DNA from: Spirochaetales bacterium
GTDB taxonomy: Bacteria; Spirochaetota; Spirochaetia; Treponematales; Treponemataceae
Assembly: GCA_003252395.1 (NCBI GenBank)
Contig: QKEL01000009.1
Location: 682,001 to 746,000, forward strand
DNA: 64,000 bases
Direction of reading: 5' to 3'
The notes beneath the pieces are model-generated. The model searched no databases and was not told where the DNA came from. It saw only the letters and a program-made list of their open reading frames with translations. Positions 46,585 through 57,734 of this stretch are shown one piece after another; position 1 is the first letter of the stretch, and the number at the start of each line of letters is the position of its first letter. A program made the position numbers and the translations under genes.

Positions 46585-47736
46585 ATGACCGATTCGCTGC
46601 ACGAAATGCCCAATATTCCCGAACCAACCGAGGGATTGACCGACGAGGACAAAAAGTTCAACGAAATCGCCGAGCTATCGAAAAACGGCTACCTTTTGCT
46701 TAAGGATAATCGAATCGATGAGGCGGAACACGCGTTCAGAAAAATACTCGAATTAGAGGTTAAAAATAACTACGCGCTCGTCGGTTTGGGCGACGCCGCC
46801 CGAAAGCGGAATAAATTCCGCGATGCCGTTGACTACTATACCGAATGCCTCGCCTCTCACCCCGGCAACAATTACGCCCTTTTCGGCCTGGCGGACTGCT
46901 ATAAGGCCCTTAATCAATACAATAAAGCCATTGAAATTTGGGAGCAGTACCTTCAGCACGACGACCGAAACATTACCGTGCTGACCAGGGTCGCCGACGC
47001 CTACCGCAAAATCCGCGATTTTCGGCAGTCCAAGCTCCTGTACCTTCGCGTTCTCGATATGGAAGAGAACAATCCCTATGCCCTCATCGGGCTGGGCCAC
47101 CTGCATTACGATTTCAAGGAATACCGCGACGCCCTGTATTACTGGCAAAAAATGCTGGAAATCAACGAGGCGTCCGTGGATATCCGCGTGCTGACCTCGA
47201 TCGGAAACTGCCACCGGAAATTGAAAACCTTCGAACAGGGCATCTATTATTTCGAGCGCGCGCTCAGCATGGACGCCGATAATTTTTACGCCCTTTTCGG
47301 CCTTGCGGACTGTTACCGCGGCATGAATCAGCAGTTCCGTTCGGTCGAGTATTGGAATAAGATCCTCGCGAAGGATCCGAACAACAAGGTTATCCTGACC
47401 CGCGCGGGCGACGCTTACCGCAACATGGGCGACTATGATCTGGCCCAACAATATTATCAGCGGGCCCTGGATATCGAATTTGACGTATACGCGGTTCTCG
47501 GTCTCGCCATGATCAGCAAGATCCAGGGCCGCTACGAGGAATCGGCGACCAGCCTCTCCCGGCTCATACAGTCGGACCCCAAGAATTTCAGGCTCTATCT
47601 TGAGCTTGCCGAATGCAAAATGAACCTGAACGATCGGCAGGGCGCCATAGCGGCCCTCCAGGATTTTCAGCGGCTCGGCATCAGAAACCAGCTCGTTTCC
47701 GAAATGCTCGACCGCATTAAGCCCCGAGAAGCATGA
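46585..47736 (+). CDS. Tetratricopeptide repeat protein
   Basis: 383 residues, no signal peptide. About nine TPR units cover residues 25-370; alternating versions such as NNYALFGLADCYKALNQYNK and NKVILTRAGDAYRNMGDYDL show a two-unit super-repeat. It should be a cytoplasmic scaffold. AAAGGA precedes ATG 46585. Its stop overlaps the rlmN start (ATGA). Confidence 0.88.
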   Translation: MTDSLHEMPNIPEPTEGLTDEDKKFNEIAELSKNGYLLLKDNRIDEAEHAFRKILELEVKNNYALVGLGDAARKRNKFRDAVDYYTECLASHPGNNYALFGLADCYKALNQYNKAIEIWEQYLQHDDRNITVLTRVADAYRKIRDFRQSKLLYLRVLDMEENNPYALIGLGHLHYDFKEYRDALYYWQKMLEINEASVDIRVLTSIGNCHRKLKTFEQGIYYFERALSMDADNFYALFGLADCYRGMNQQFRSVEYWNKILAKDPNNKVILTRAGDAYRNMGDYDLAQQYYQRALDIEFDVYAVLGLAMISKIQGRYEESATSLSRLIQSDPKNFRLYLELAECKMNLNDRQGAIAALQDFQRLGIRNQLVSEMLDRIKPREA

Positions 47737-48830
47737 GTAACGAAGGCGGTACCGTAAAGGCTCTTTCGGGCATGCTGCCGGAAGAGCTTTTTTCGTCCCT
47801 GGAACTGGACAAAAAGTTCCGGGCCAAGCAAATTTTCAAGTGGATCGCCGATGGCGCGCGATCCTACGACGCCATGACCAACCTCCCCGCGGCCTTGCGC
47901 GATACCCTCTCGTCGCGCTTCCGCATCTTCTCCACCTCGATTCTCTCCACCATGAAAGACCCTGACGGTACCGTAAAACTGCAAATCGGACTATCAAACG
48001 GTTCGGCGGTAGAAACGGTGCTCCTGACCGACGCCGCCGGGAGAAAAACCGCGTGCGTTTCCTGCCAAATCGGGTGCCCTATGGGTTGCGCGTTTTGCCA
48101 GACGGGCCATATCGGCTACGAACGGAACCTCGACGCGGGAGAGATCGTGGAGCAATTCTATCATCTGGAAGACGCGGTCGGGCGATTGGACAACATCGTT
48201 TTCATGGGAATGGGAGAGCCGATGCTCAATCTCGAGGCGATCCGAAAGTCCATCGCCATCCTCACGAGCCCGGAGGGTCGAGGCCTTTCCCGCCGCCGCA
48301 TTACCGTTTCCACGTCCGGGCTGTGCAAGGGAATTCGCGACCTGGCCGATAACGGGCCGGATATCCGTCTCGCCGTATCGCTCACCGCGGCCGATCCGGA
48401 ACTCCGCGATCGCCTGATGCCGGTCAATGTTTCAAATCCCCTGCCGGAGCTTCGTTCGGCAATCGCCTATTTTACGGAAAAGACCGGGAGAAGGGTCACG
48501 CTGGAAGCCGCCCTGATGGCGGGGATTAACACCGACGATGCCCACGCTCGCCAAATAGCCGACTTTGCCCGCGGACTCAACGTTCACGTGAATCTCATTC
48601 CCTGGAACCCCGTAGAAACCCTGCCCTTCACGACGCCCAAGGGCGGCGAGACCCGCTCTTTCCTAAAAAAGCTTGAAGCGTACGGCCTTAACGTAACCTT
48701 GAGAACGCGGCGGGGAGAAACCATCGGCGGGGCGTGCGGGCAACTGGGGAGAAGCGCGGGCATCGCCGCGACGGGTAGCGGATCGCGACGACCGGAAGAC
48801 GAGGCAGATGACGAGCCCTGGATGGGGTGA
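47733..48830 (+). CDS. rlmN: 23S rRNA/tRNA adenine-C2 methyltransferase RlmN
   Basis: 365 residues. The radical SAM motif is CQIGCPMGCAFCQTG (CxxxCxxC near residues 111-118). FMGMGEPMLN and the cysteine-containing C-terminal segment TVRTRRGETIGGACGQLG, altered only slightly here, are RlmN-typical. It methylates A2503 of 23S rRNA and A37 of some tRNAs. The last 25 residues are charged and unconserved. Confidence 0.94.
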   Translation: MSNEGGTVKALSGMLPEELFSSLELDKKFRAKQIFKWIADGARSYDAMTNLPAALRDTLSSRFRIFSTSILSTMKDPDGTVKLQIGLSNGSAVETVLLTDAAGRKTACVSCQIGCPMGCAFCQTGHIGYERNLDAGEIVEQFYHLEDAVGRLDNIVFMGMGEPMLNLEAIRKSIAILTSPEGRGLSRRRITVSTSGLCKGIRDLADNGPDIRLAVSLTAADPELRDRLMPVNVSNPLPELRSAIAYFTEKTGRRVTLEAALMAGINTDDAHARQIADFARGLNVHVNLIPWNPVETLPFTTPKGGETRSFLKKLEAYGLNVTLRTRRGETIGGACGQLGRSAGIAATGSGSRRPEDEADDEPWMG

Positions 48831-48848
48831 TTAAGGCCTTGAAAAAAA

Positions 48849-49214
48849 TCAATAAAGCTCTTTAGCGGCGGAGAGGGCCTTTGACCGATCGGAAAACACC
48901 CGGATTGAGGACGCTCCTACCCATCCGTCGCCCAAATCGTACCAGGTTTCCAGGCCCTTTTCGGTTTCGATGAGCTGTACTCCGTTTATATCGTAAATTT
49001 CACCGCGTCGGCCATGGGCGACCGTAATGCCCGAGGGCCCGGATTTGTCCCGCAGCGAAATGTAGGGGTCCATTACCAGGGCTATCCTGTTTTGCGTTGA
49101 GATGACGGAAGCCGCGTCGAACGAGAGCGAGGAAAGGTTATTAGTCCGGGAATCGCAGGACACGAGCGCAAGCAAGAGCGCCGCCACGGTTATTAGGGGG
49201 GCGGGTTTACCCAT
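48849..49214 (-). CDS. Small lipoprotein, SH3-like
   Basis: 121 residues with a lipobox LVSC (cysteine about 20). The mature part is beta-rich, with VAHGRRGEIYDINGVQLI and WYDLGDGWVGASSIRVFSD reminiscent of bacterial SH3 modules. Function unknown. ATG 49214 overlaps the MutT-like gene by eight bases. Confidence 0.75.
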   Translation of the reverse strand: MGKPAPLITVAALLLALVSCDSRTNNLSSLSFDAASVISTQNRIALVMDPYISLRDKSGPSGITVAHGRRGEIYDINGVQLIETEKGLETWYDLGDGWVGASSIRVFSDRSKALSAAKELY

Positions 49215-49602
49215 GGGCCGACCATTTCTTGAGGAAGGGCAGCAGCAATTTGTCGGAATCGACAAAATCCAAGGTTTCAATTTCGTCCAAGGACGCCCAC
49301 CGAAGCTCGGTATGCTCGGTTAACCGTGACGGAAGCTCGGTAATGCCGAATACGCGATACGCGAGAAGCCGGGCGGGACCGTGTTTATTCGTGAATTCCA
49401 CCGTGGCGAGGAGCTCGCCGGGGGTCACCCTCACGTCCATTTCCTCGTAAAACTCCCGGACGATGGCTTGTTCAGCCGTCTCGCCCGGGTCAACCTTACC
49501 GCCGGGGAATTCCCACCGGTTCGCCATCTCTCCCGTGTCGAAGCGATGGCCGATGAGAAACTTATCGTCGTGAACAATTATTCCGGCAATGGATTCCTTC
49601 AT
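49207..49602 (-). CDS. Nudix hydrolase, MutT-like (8-oxo-dGTP diphosphatase)
   Basis: 131 residues. Complete Nudix box GGKVDPGETAEQAIVREFYE with EEMDV (about residues 34-57), preceded by RWEFPGG, the MutT substrate-recognition segment. Members of this branch sanitise 8-oxo-dGTP; the substrate is inferred from similarity only. It starts five bases after the 49608 membrane gene. Confidence 0.87.
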   Translation of the reverse strand: MKESIAGIIVHDDKFLIGHRFDTGEMANRWEFPGGKVDPGETAEQAIVREFYEEMDVRVTPGELLATVEFTNKHGPARLLAYRVFGITELPSRLTEHTELRWASLDEIETLDFVDSDKLLLPFLKKWSAHG

Positions 49603-49607
49603 GGCTC

Positions 49608-50015
49608 TCAGAGAAAGAGAACGACCGGGAAAAGGAAATGCAGTATCGCGACCGCGATGCAGGCGATTCCGATGTACTTTTTCGAACCGACCATGGAGCG
49701 CACGACCGGAGCGAGGGTTTCATCCGATATATCGTTTCGGGATTTATAGAATTCATAGAGCAGCACGAACGCACCGGCAAGGCCGGCCAGGGCAGGCAGT
49801 AAATCGCCCACGACGGGTACGTCGCCTCGGACGACGGTCAAGAACTTGAAGAAACCGACCACTCCGGCGAGGGTGCCGAGCACCAAACGGAAGGTTTCGT
49901 CGTACAGAACATCCGGGATTTTGCCAGGGGTCCGCTCGTCGTCGCGGTCCGCGAAGAGAATCACGACACCGGTAAGGGCGTTGAGAAGCACCGAAAGCAG
50001 ATAGAACTGTACCAT
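49608..50015 (-). CDS. Four-helix membrane protein, unknown
   Basis: 135 residues with four hydrophobic segments (about 3-22, 45-62, 70-88, 112-133). No family recognised. AGGAGA upstream of the ATG supports the start. Confidence 0.72.
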   Translation of the reverse strand: MVQFYLLSVLLNALTGVVILFADRDDERTPGKIPDVLYDETFRLVLGTLAGVVGFFKFLTVVRGDVPVVGDLLPALAGLAGAFVLLYEFYKSRNDISDETLAPVVRSMVGSKKYIGIACIAVAILHFLFPVVLFL

Positions 50016-50051
50016 TCTTTTTCTCCTGATACGCTAAGAATAGTGAAAAGA

Positions 50052-50621
50052 TCAGTTACGGTCAACAGCGGCGACCAGTTCGGCGTCCGTTTCCCCGAAG
50101 CGAAGCGCGACGCGAACCTTGGTCAATTCGTAATCGCGCAAGGGGGCGCGAAGGACGTATGTTTGGCCGGCCCAGGTACCGCTCACGCTTTGGTTCGCTA
50201 CCGCCTCGCCCGCGGCGTCCAGGCCGACGATGGAGGCGGAAACGGGCAATAAGGCGCCGGTCGCGCCCTTTTCCGGCTCAATGGACAGGGAAACATAGAC
50301 CGTGTCGCCGTACAAAAACGCCTTAAGGCGGGCGGTCGCTCCCGGAAGCCGGGCCGTGTCGGGGTTGTCCGCGAATACGGAAAGGCCCACGATCACCACG
50401 CTCAGCAACACGATGACGAATAAGATGCTTCTGAGGCCGGCGTTGGCGGTCAAACCCTTGATAAAGCCCTTGTTCGGCGTATAGCCCCGACGATAGGTCT
50501 CGCGAACGATATCGGGGGCCTGCTCGAGGCGACGCGCGCGATTATAGCGGAAATTGAGCGAATCGGGATCAACGCGGCCAAAGTCGCCTCCCCGCGGGTT
50601 ATTCGGGTCGTCCCGACTCAT
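50052..50621 (-). CDS. Single-pass membrane protein, unknown
   Basis: 189 residues: a basic cytoplasmic N-terminus of about 65 residues with RYNRARRLEQAPDIVRETYR, one membrane segment (about 66-85), and an external beta-rich domain (about 90-189). Not recognised. ATG 50621 overlaps the stop of the 51847 lipoprotein gene (ATGA). Confidence 0.75.
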   Translation of the reverse strand: MSRDDPNNPRGGDFGRVDPDSLNFRYNRARRLEQAPDIVRETYRRGYTPNKGFIKGLTANAGLRSILFVIVLLSVVIVGLSVFADNPDTARLPGATARLKAFLYGDTVYVSLSIEPEKGATGALLPVSASIVGLDAAGEAVANQSVSGTWAGQTYVLRAPLRDYELTKVRVALRFGETDAELVAAVDRN

Positions 50622-51847
50622 CGGATCTCTCCGAGAATGGAATCGGTGCGCCACCACACCACCGAGGCGTCGTATTCGCCGGCGAGCAAGGCCGACAGTA
50701 TGCCGTCCCGAGAGAGGGACAGGGCATTGTACATCAATTCGTCGTCATGGACCGACAGGGTACGCGAGTAGATCCTGCGGCTTTTCATGTCCATCATTTG
50801 GAGACCGTATCCGCCTTGTATGGGAGTCGAGAGAAACACCCAGCCGCCCGCGGTAACGCCGAGGAATTCGAAGGGCTTTTTGAAATCCTGGGTGCCCAAT
50901 GTATCCCGGTCGGTGCCGCTGTAGGACGGAAGCTCCACGTAATCGCCGTACGCGCCGTCGCTTACCGAGAGGGGATACAGGCAGCTTCGGTCAAAGCTGA
51001 TGCCCGCGTCCGAACCCGTTTCGGAATCTATCACGTGCTTAAAATAATCGATCTTCAGGTAAATCACCTTGCCGTCCGGGTCGGGGATGATTTTCTCGAT
51101 GGAAGGCATCGCCTCGACGTCGCCGGCGTAGGGCGACGGGAGATTCCTGAAAAGGACGGGTATTCGGTAAATAAGGTTTCCCTCGCCGTCAAACCAAAAA
51201 ACGCGAATGCCCGATTGGCTTTTCGCGACCACGACCAGCTCGTTGCGCGAGGTAGTATACACGCCGTCGATAGGGGGAAAGGGAGTTCCGCCCGGACCCT
51301 CTTGCCCGATGTAGTCCAGGTATTTACCGTCGGAGCCGAAGCGGAGCACCACGTCGCGAAGCATCACCTGCTCGTCGGAATCGAACTCGTACCGTTCCTC
51401 GGGAACGCGGTCCACCACGTAGAGCTGCTTCCGTTCGTCGACGGAAAGGTATACCGGATGGTTAAAGGGATGGGCGATGGCCTTTCTGGTCGCGGCGGGG
51501 TTGTTCTCGCCGGATTGGGCGAAGGACGGCACGGGGTTCCGCTCCGGATTATAGTACACCGCCAGCAGGTCGCCGAAGGACGTGAGCTGGATTACCTTGC
51601 CCGGGCCCGAATTGGTGATGTAAAACATGCCGTCCTGCATGAATATTTGCGAATCGGGGCCCATGGACGAATCGTCAAGATCGAAAAGGTCTATCTCGTC
51701 CTCAAGCCTTCCGTACGACAGGGTAAACAGCTTTTGCCGGTCCATGCCTTCGACCGCCTTTTTCTCGCAGGAGACGAAACCGAGGAAGACCGACAGGGCG
51801 GCGATCGAGAGTACAGCGGTCGCGATGGGGGAACGGGAAGAAGACAT
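50618..51847 (-). CDS. Lipoprotein with beta-propeller (NHL/6-bladed) repeats
   Basis: 409 residues. The signal peptide ends FVSC, a spirochaetal lipobox (cysteine about 27). Repeats such as PVYLSVDERKQLYVVDRV, DVVLRFGSDGKYLDYIG and FWFDGEGNLIYRIPV resemble NHL/TolB-like blades. Probably a surface or periplasmic binding scaffold. GGAGG precedes the ATG by nine bases and almost coincides with the predicted +1. Confidence 0.82.
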   Translation of the reverse strand: MSSSRSPIATAVLSIAALSVFLGFVSCEKKAVEGMDRQKLFTLSYGRLEDEIDLFDLDDSSMGPDSQIFMQDGMFYITNSGPGKVIQLTSFGDLLAVYYNPERNPVPSFAQSGENNPAATRKAIAHPFNHPVYLSVDERKQLYVVDRVPEERYEFDSDEQVMLRDVVLRFGSDGKYLDYIGQEGPGGTPFPPIDGVYTTSRNELVVVAKSQSGIRVFWFDGEGNLIYRIPVLFRNLPSPYAGDVEAMPSIEKIIPDPDGKVIYLKIDYFKHVIDSETGSDAGISFDRSCLYPLSVSDGAYGDYVELPSYSGTDRDTLGTQDFKKPFEFLGVTAGGWVFLSTPIQGGYGLQMMDMKSRRIYSRTLSVHDDELMYNALSLSRDGILSALLAGEYDASVVWWRTDSILGEIR

Positions 51848-51867
51848 GGGGAAAGGCCTCCGGATGA

Positions 51868-51896
51868 AGGGTAGAATTCATTTTCGCGCTTGTCAA
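51868..51896 (-). promoter_or_regulatory. Promoter of the 50618-51847 lipoprotein, sharing its -35 with secA
   Basis: Minus strand TTGACA (51891-51896), 17-base spacer, TACCCT. The -35 overlaps the plus-strand -35 TTGTCA of secA, as TTGTCAA reads TTGACAA on the other strand. Confidence 0.7.
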
Positions 51897-51918
51897 CCGG
51901 TATATGTTTTAGTAGTAT
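51890..51918 (+). promoter_or_regulatory. Promoter of secA, predicted leaderless
   Basis: TTGTCA, 17-base spacer, TAGTAT, then six bases to the secA ATG at 51925. No Shine-Dalgarno fits. Confidence 0.78.
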
Positions 51919-51924
51919 ATACCA

Positions 51925-54720
<2,796 letters not shown>

Positions 54721-54738
54721 TACACCCCGCAAGCGCAT

Positions 54739-54785
54739 AAAAAAAGGAGAACCGGATCATGCGATCATCGGTTCTCCTTTTTTTT
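54739..54785. terminator. Bidirectional terminator between secA and the lipid kinase gene
   Basis: Stem AAAAAAGGAGAACCG / CGGTTCTCCTTTTTT with a 14-base loop that can itself pair (GATCAT repeats). T-runs occur on both strands. It overlaps the stop of the minus-strand gene. Confidence 0.93.
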
Positions 54786-55851
54786 ATCCGCGTAACCGAA
54801 GGATAGGAAGGCAGGGCTCCGACAGTTCCATGACCAGGGGGAAGTCCCCTCCTTCAAGATGTATGATTTCGCCGTCGAGCTGCAGGAGCAGCCGGGAGTC
54901 ATAGCCGATGACGACGCGATCCGCTTTCAGTAAAATCGCCTTTTCGTGGCCTGCATGCCGCCCGCTCTTAAAAAGTTCTTTCAGGGACAGTTTTTCGAAT
55001 ACGGACATTTCCCGGACGCAACAGACGTTCTCGTCGGTCGGGAGGATTTTCTGGTTTGAGCCATAGGTACGGTGCCCCGTCGCCCCCATGACGATTAGGA
55101 GCCAGCGGGAACGCTCCGCCCAGGAGGGCTGCCCTCCCCGACTGGTACGAACGTCAATGTCCCCGATCCTATAAAGCCGATTATAGAAGAGGCAGGCTAC
55201 GTCGATCATTATTTTGTACGCGTCGCCGGGGATTTTGCTTTTCATGATATTGGTCAGGTTGGCGATGAACGCGTCTATCCCCACGCTGGCGTTGTTAAAG
55301 GCGTATTTGATGTCCTGATTCCCCGAGCGACGGACCTGCACGACGGGATTTTTGACGATTTCCACCTCGGAAGTGAGCAATTCCAGGGTTTCGGCTAAAT
55401 GCCTGCCGTCGGAGCCGTCGTTGCCCGTGCCGAAAGGGAGGCGGAGGACGCACAGCCGATCGGCGAGCTCTGGATGGCCACCGCGGAGCATTCGGTTGGC
55501 GAGGGCGGTTTGGGCTTCGTGGCTCGTGCCGTCGCCCCCCGCGGTCACGAGAAGGGTTATGTCTGCCGTGAACCCGGGGGAAAGCATTTCGTCCGCGACC
55601 GCTTCCGCGATTTCCCGGGCGTGGCCCGAGCGCGCGGTCAGGTGGAGCCTCGCCGCGCACGATTTCACCAGTACGGGATTGGGGCGAGCCCACTCAAGCA
55701 CGTCGAGGAAGGCTTTCTTGTTCTCATGGGCCCTTTTCGGTATCGTAAAGCCGCCCGCGGCCGGATTGGCGATAATCACCAATTCAACCGCCTTGCCCCG
55801 AAAGGCGGGGGCCCGCTCTACCAGGTTCTTGAACCCCTCAAGATAGTCCAC
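54784..55851 (-). CDS. Diacylglycerol/sphingosine-kinase-like protein
   Basis: 355 residues. The DAGK catalytic fold shows IANPAAGG near the N-terminus, LLVTAGGDGTSHEA with the nucleotide-binding GGDGT, and RLPFGTGNDGSDG. These enzymes phosphorylate diacylglycerol or related lipids, but some members have other substrates. Three bases separate it from the SPOR gene upstream. Confidence 0.85.
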   Translation of the reverse strand: MDYLEGFKNLVERAPAFRGKAVELVIIANPAAGGFTIPKRAHENKKAFLDVLEWARPNPVLVKSCAARLHLTARSGHAREIAEAVADEMLSPGFTADITLLVTAGGDGTSHEAQTALANRMLRGGHPELADRLCVLRLPFGTGNDGSDGRHLAETLELLTSEVEIVKNPVVQVRRSGNQDIKYAFNNASVGIDAFIANLTNIMKSKIPGDAYKIMIDVACLFYNRLYRIGDIDVRTSRGGQPSWAERSRWLLIVMGATGHRTYGSNQKILPTDENVCCVREMSVFEKLSLKELFKSGRHAGHEKAILLKADRVVIGYDSRLLLQLDGEIIHLEGGDFPLVMELSEPCLPILRLRG

Positions 55852-55854
55852 GGG

Positions 55855-57108
55855 TCACGAACCCTTTTTCACGAAGGAATCGCGGAATCCGGCGGCCTTG
55901 AAACGCTCGAGCACGGCGCCGTATTCGTCGCGGGTAACCGGGCCGACGTAAACTTTATAAAGGCTCTTTCCCTTCGACGAGGCAAGCTCGACCGCCAGGG
56001 GATACTTGGCCCCCCAGGTTTTCATGACGCTGAGCACGTTCGACTTTTCGCCATAGCTCGCGATCTGGACATAGTACTTGCCTTTTTCAAAGACCGTTAT
56101 CAGGGGTATGGATTCCGAGGGGGTTTCCATGGGGATTTTCGAGACTTCGGGGACCAAAGGCGTCGGTAGCGGCGGGGCAGGCGGTAGCGGCGCGGCCGGC
56201 GGCGGAAGCATTTCCGCGGGTTCCAGGGTAACCATCGTTTCGGTTTCCTCGACGGGTGCCTCGGGAACAATGGGCGCCTCGGCGACTTCCGGTTCAGCGA
56301 CGGCTACGGGAGATTCGGGGACAACGGGAGCCTCGGGTGCCTCGGCGATTTCCGGTTCCGCGTCGGCTACGGGAGCCTCGGGCGCAACGGGAGCGACGGG
56401 TGCCTCGACGATTTCGGGCGCGACAAGGGTATCGGGCACGGTCAATTCGGGTTCGTCGTACATGACCTGAGAATCGGTAAGCTGCGGAGCTTCAGGAACT
56501 TCGGATACCGTTGGCTCCTCGGCTACCTGCTCCGGGGCCTCGGTCACCTCGGGTACGGCTGGAGGAGGCGTCGTTTCGGGAGAAACAACGGGTTCGCCTG
56601 CCAGGGGCACGAGCGGATCCGCCGCGGGCGCGGCGATGGCGGCGAGGGATTCCGGCGCCGTCGCCGTCGAGCCTGCGAGTTCATCGGCGACGAGGGAGGC
56701 CGATTCGGGGTTTGCGTCGGGATCCGCGGTTCTGGCGCCCTGCCCGCCGGAAAGAGTTCCGGAAGCGGGCGTTTCAGCGACGGGCGAGGGCACGGAAATG
56801 CGAACGCGGCTCACCGAACCGGTTTTCACGTTTAGCGCGAACGCGGCTTCGGGAGAAAGGATCGCCACGAGGCCGGGAACGCCGGAAGAACCGGTAACGA
56901 CGGCGCGAATGGCGATGTTCGTCTCAAGATTGAGGATTTCCACGATGGTGTTTTTGGGAAACATGTCGCTCTTCGCGAAATTGCCGGAACCCGGAAATTC
57001 GCTCGCGTTTCCGATCCCCGCGTTGCCTTCCCATATCGCCCATGCGGGCATAACGGAAACGAGGGCGAGTAAAACCGCCCCGAACGCAAGCTTTCTCAGT
57101 GATTTCAT
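55855..57108 (-). CDS. SPOR-domain envelope protein with Pro/Ala/Glu repeat linker
   Basis: 417 residues. Signal peptide ending PAWA, an N-terminal beta domain (about 25-95: NTIVEILNLETNIAIRAVV, resembling the double-psi fold of RlpA), a long low-complexity linker of EAPVAPEAPV-like repeats (about 100-335), and a C-terminal SPOR domain (about 340-417: YYVQIASYGEKSNV through YKVYVGPVTRDEY). SPOR binds denuded peptidoglycan glycan. Overlaps the upstream gene by four bases. Confidence 0.87.
   Translation of the reverse strand: MKSLRKLAFGAVLLALVSVMPAWAIWEGNAGIGNASEFPGSGNFAKSDMFPKNTIVEILNLETNIAIRAVVTGSSGVPGLVAILSPEAAFALNVKTGSVSRVRISVPSPVAETPASGTLSGGQGARTADPDANPESASLVADELAGSTATAPESLAAIAAPAADPLVPLAGEPVVSPETTPPPAVPEVTEAPEQVAEEPTVSEVPEAPQLTDSQVMYDEPELTVPDTLVAPEIVEAPVAPVAPEAPVADAEPEIAEAPEAPVVPESPVAVAEPEVAEAPIVPEAPVEETETMVTLEPAEMLPPPAAPLPPAPPLPTPLVPEVSKIPMETPSESIPLITVFEKGKYYVQIASYGEKSNVLSVMKTWGAKYPLAVELASSKGKSLYKVYVGPVTRDEYGAVLERFKAAGFRDSFVKKGS
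56276..56401. repeat. 63-bp imperfect tandem repeat in the SPOR gene linker
   Basis: Two 63-base units (56276-56338 and 56339-56401) and the start of a third encode 21-residue EAP/VAP repeats. The length is a multiple of three, so copy number can change without a frameshift. Confidence 0.8.
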
Positions 57109-57635
57109 CGAATTCCTCCCTTTTTCGCCTCACCCAAGGCCTTTTCTATTGACGGATACGCGCCGTCGATCAGGCGCCTCGCGTCGCCGTAAGGGTCCTG
57201 ATCCACAACGGTCGTTCGCTCGGGGCGTACCGTACCCGACGCGAGAATAACCGGATTTGACACCCGTACCAGTTTCCAGTCCAGGGACAGGATCTGGGCG
57301 TACGACACGTTTTTCTCGCTGTCCTTTATCTCGTCGACCCCGTACTTCACGTTTACGGCGATCAGGTAATCGCTCATGCCGAAAGCAGCCTCTTTGACCG
57401 CGAAGTTCGGCGCGGCGAAACCATCGTCGGCGAGGGCGAGCTCCGCGGTGGATACGATATAGCCCCGATCGAACATGATTCCGAGGATCTCATCCTCGAC
57501 GTTTTTACTCATTATAACGGCGGATTCGGGCGCGGAGGCGTTTTGCGCCATGGCGACCGTGATCGTTTGGGCCGACGGCGCGCCGAGGGCCAAGACGATA
57601 AGGGCCGCGGCGACGGTGCTTTTCAGTGCGGGCAT
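57105..57635 (-). CDS. Exported protein of unknown function
   Basis: 176 residues. Signal peptide MPALKSTVAAALIVLALG ending near SAQT, then an alpha/beta domain with DEILGIMFDRGYIVSTAELA and YLIAVNVKYGVDEIKDSE, the layout of small lipoprotein/penicillin-binding-protein-activator-like domains, which I cannot confirm. ATG 57635 has GGATGGAAG upstream. It precedes the SPOR gene in an overlapping pair. Confidence 0.75.
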   Translation of the reverse strand: MPALKSTVAAALIVLALGAPSAQTITVAMAQNASAPESAVIMSKNVEDEILGIMFDRGYIVSTAELALADDGFAAPNFAVKEAAFGMSDYLIAVNVKYGVDEIKDSEKNVSYAQILSLDWKLVRVSNPVILASGTVRPERTTVVDQDPYGDARRLIDGAYPSIEKALGEAKKGGIR

Positions 57636-57713
57636 ACTTCCATCCTTCTTCCTACAGTATCGGTACCGCGCATAAACATATGAGCGTTTTCCTATTTTCA
57701 AGGAGACTCAATT

Positions 57714-57734
57714 GTGATAGTGTTCGATTCATGA
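57714..57734 (+). CDS. Six-codon leader micro-ORF upstream of the NusG-like gene
   Basis: GTG ATA GTG TTC GAT TCA TGA, reading MIVFDS. AAGGAG (57700-57705) is eight bases from the GTG, the ideal distance, whereas it is 25 bases from the ATG of the following gene. The stop overlaps that ATG as ATGA. The NusG-like gene has no ribosome-binding site of its own, so translational coupling through this micro-ORF is the simplest reading. The alternative is a poorly placed ribosome-binding site. Confidence 0.55.
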   Translation: MIVFDS

